A model generated the notes under the pieces. It saw only the letters and a list, made by a program, of their open reading frames with translations, did no database searches and was not told the origin of the DNA. The position numbers and the translations under genes were made by a program. DNA of 33,756 nt. It comes from an uncultured bacterium (GTDB taxonomy: Bacteria > Planctomycetota > Phycisphaerae > Phycisphaerales > UBA1924). Location: assembly GCA_903834785.1 (NCBI GenBank), contig CAILKP010000057.1, positions 1-33,756 of the forward strand, given 5' to 3'. Shown here one piece after another: positions 33,121 through 33,756 of the stretch. Positions within the stretch are counted from its first letter, which is position 1, and each line of letters starts with the position of its first letter.

Positions 33121-33756
33121 ATGAGGTTGAACCTGTCCAGCGTCCGCACCATGTGTCGGTGGGCCGCCGTGCCCGTTTTCATGCTCGCCAGCATGGTGAC
33201 GACCGCCTCGGCCCAGCCGGCCCCCACCACCGGGGCGTGCTGCATTCGTAGCTCCGCCGGTACGGTCACGTGCCAGGTCATGACCCCGGCAGCGTGCCTG
33301 GCGGCCCAGGGCGTTTATCGCGGCAACGGCACAACCTGCGCGAACACGACGTGTGCACCGACGCCGACTCCGGTGACCGGAGCGTGCTGCGTGACGACGC
33401 CCAACGGAACCTTCTGCGTTCAAACGACCGCCGCCAACTGCCGGACCCAGAACGGCACGTACCGCGGCGATGGCACCAACTGCACCACTGCGGGCTGCAA
33501 CCCAACCCCGCCGCCAGCGACGGGCGCATGCTGCGTCCCAGTTCTTGGCACGACCAACACGATGTGCGTGGTGACCACCGAGGCACAGTGCGTCGCGCGG
33601 CAGGGTCGCTACTTGGGCAACAACACGGCGTGCTCGACGACGGCCTGTGCCCCGACGCCCCCGCCCGCCACCGGCGCGTGCTGCGCTCAGGTGCCCGGGA
33701 CCACCAACACCGTGTGCGTCGTGACCACCGAGGCCCAGTGCATCGCCCGTCAGGGC
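33121..33756 (+). CDS. Secreted Cys-rich tandem-repeat protein, cut by the window edge
   Basis: The ATG at 33121 has AAGGAG 8 bases before it and reads open to the window end (212 codons, no stop). A signal peptide ends near ASA at residue 31. It is followed by tandem units of about 49 residues, each beginning TGACC and ending in a Pro/Thr spacer (PTPPPA): unit 1 from base 33229, unit 2 from 33376, unit 3 from 33520, and a partial unit 4 from 33670. Each unit holds CC, a C in a VTTEAQC-like stretch, a G-Y-x-G step and two further C, so six cysteines per unit that are probably disulfide-bonded. It would be exported; the repeats suggest a surface or matrix protein. The family was not recognised. 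The gene sits next to the VKOR-DsbA fusion, which could form such disulfides. Confidence 0.85.
   Translation, partial: MRLNLSSVRTMCRWAAVPVFMLASMVTTASAQPAPTTGACCIRSSAGTVTCQVMTPAACLAAQGVYRGNGTTCANTTCAPTPTPVTGACCVTTPNGTFCVQTTAANCRTQNGTYRGDGTNCTTAGCNPTPPPATGACCVPVLGTTNTMCVVTTEAQCVARQGRYLGNNTACSTTACAPTPPPATGACCAQVPGTTNTVCVVTTEAQCIARQG
33229..33756 (+). repeat. Tandem coding repeats of 147, 144 and 150 bases, plus a partial copy
   Basis: In-frame repeats start at 33229, 33376, 33520 and 33670. Units 3 and 4 are most alike, for example both encode GTTNT, CVVTTEAQC and ARQG, which suggests recent duplication; units 1 and 2 have diverged further. The last copy runs off the window edge, so the full number is unknown. 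Confidence 0.8.

Overview
The window looks like chromosomal DNA of a GC-rich, Gram-negative-type planctomycete, most likely of the order Phycisphaerales. This rests on a secreted multihaem cytochrome that ends in a paired DGTxDGxDFIxFINxF motif and a terminal Gly-Cys (the GC-type dockerin style typical of that group), a Kdo transferase implying lipid A, several outer-membrane barrels, futalosine-pathway menaquinone synthesis, and frequent non-ATG starts with patchy Shine-Dalgarno sites. No tRNA, rRNA, CRISPR array or complete insertion sequence was seen. Layout from left to right. 1-415: the 5' end of an unidentified minus-strand gene faces an orphan C-terminal fragment of an M28-type peptidase. 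449-2508: a small minus-strand cluster that looks metal-related, made of a Cys-rich exported protein preceded by tandem G/C-tract palindromes, an HMA-domain lipoprotein, and an outer-membrane barrel. 2568-6128: an M42 aminopeptidase, a strong terminator, and a five-CXXCH cytochrome with hairpins in its upstream region. 6257-13415 (minus): mqnD, panC, a giant tricorn-like S41 protease lipoprotein, and waaA/kdtA. 13562-15493 (plus): a small unknown protein and hutI. The end of hutI overlaps a convergent outer-membrane protein gene (15460-16458, minus), which is preceded by 9-bp direct repeats. 16698-20566 (minus): an ABC permease/ATPase pair and gcvH. 20760-25364 (plus): a sugar-isomerase-like TIM-barrel protein with a low-complexity insert, cytidylate kinase (preceded by an 11-bp hairpin), an M24 peptidase and two lipoproteins. 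25426-30385 (minus): the nusA-infB transcription/translation block with a terminator at its end and a TATAAT element upstream. 30588-30944 (plus): a STAS-domain protein. 30953-32944 (minus): a VKOR-DsbA-DsbA fusion. 33121-end (plus): a secreted Cys-rich repeat protein cut off by the window edge. Themes that link genes: envelope biogenesis and export (waaA, barrels, ABC exporter, lipoproteins), periplasmic redox and disulfide chemistry (cytochrome, VKOR-DsbA fusion, Cys-rich secreted protein), peptide turnover (M42, M24, S41 tricorn, M28 remnant) and core information processing (nusA, infB, cmk). The most interesting regions are the putative metal-responsive cluster with its tandem palindromes, the dockerin-tailed cytochrome, and the adjacent VKOR-DsbA-DsbA fusion and Cys-rich repeat protein. 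These are inferences from sequence reading alone; no database search was run.
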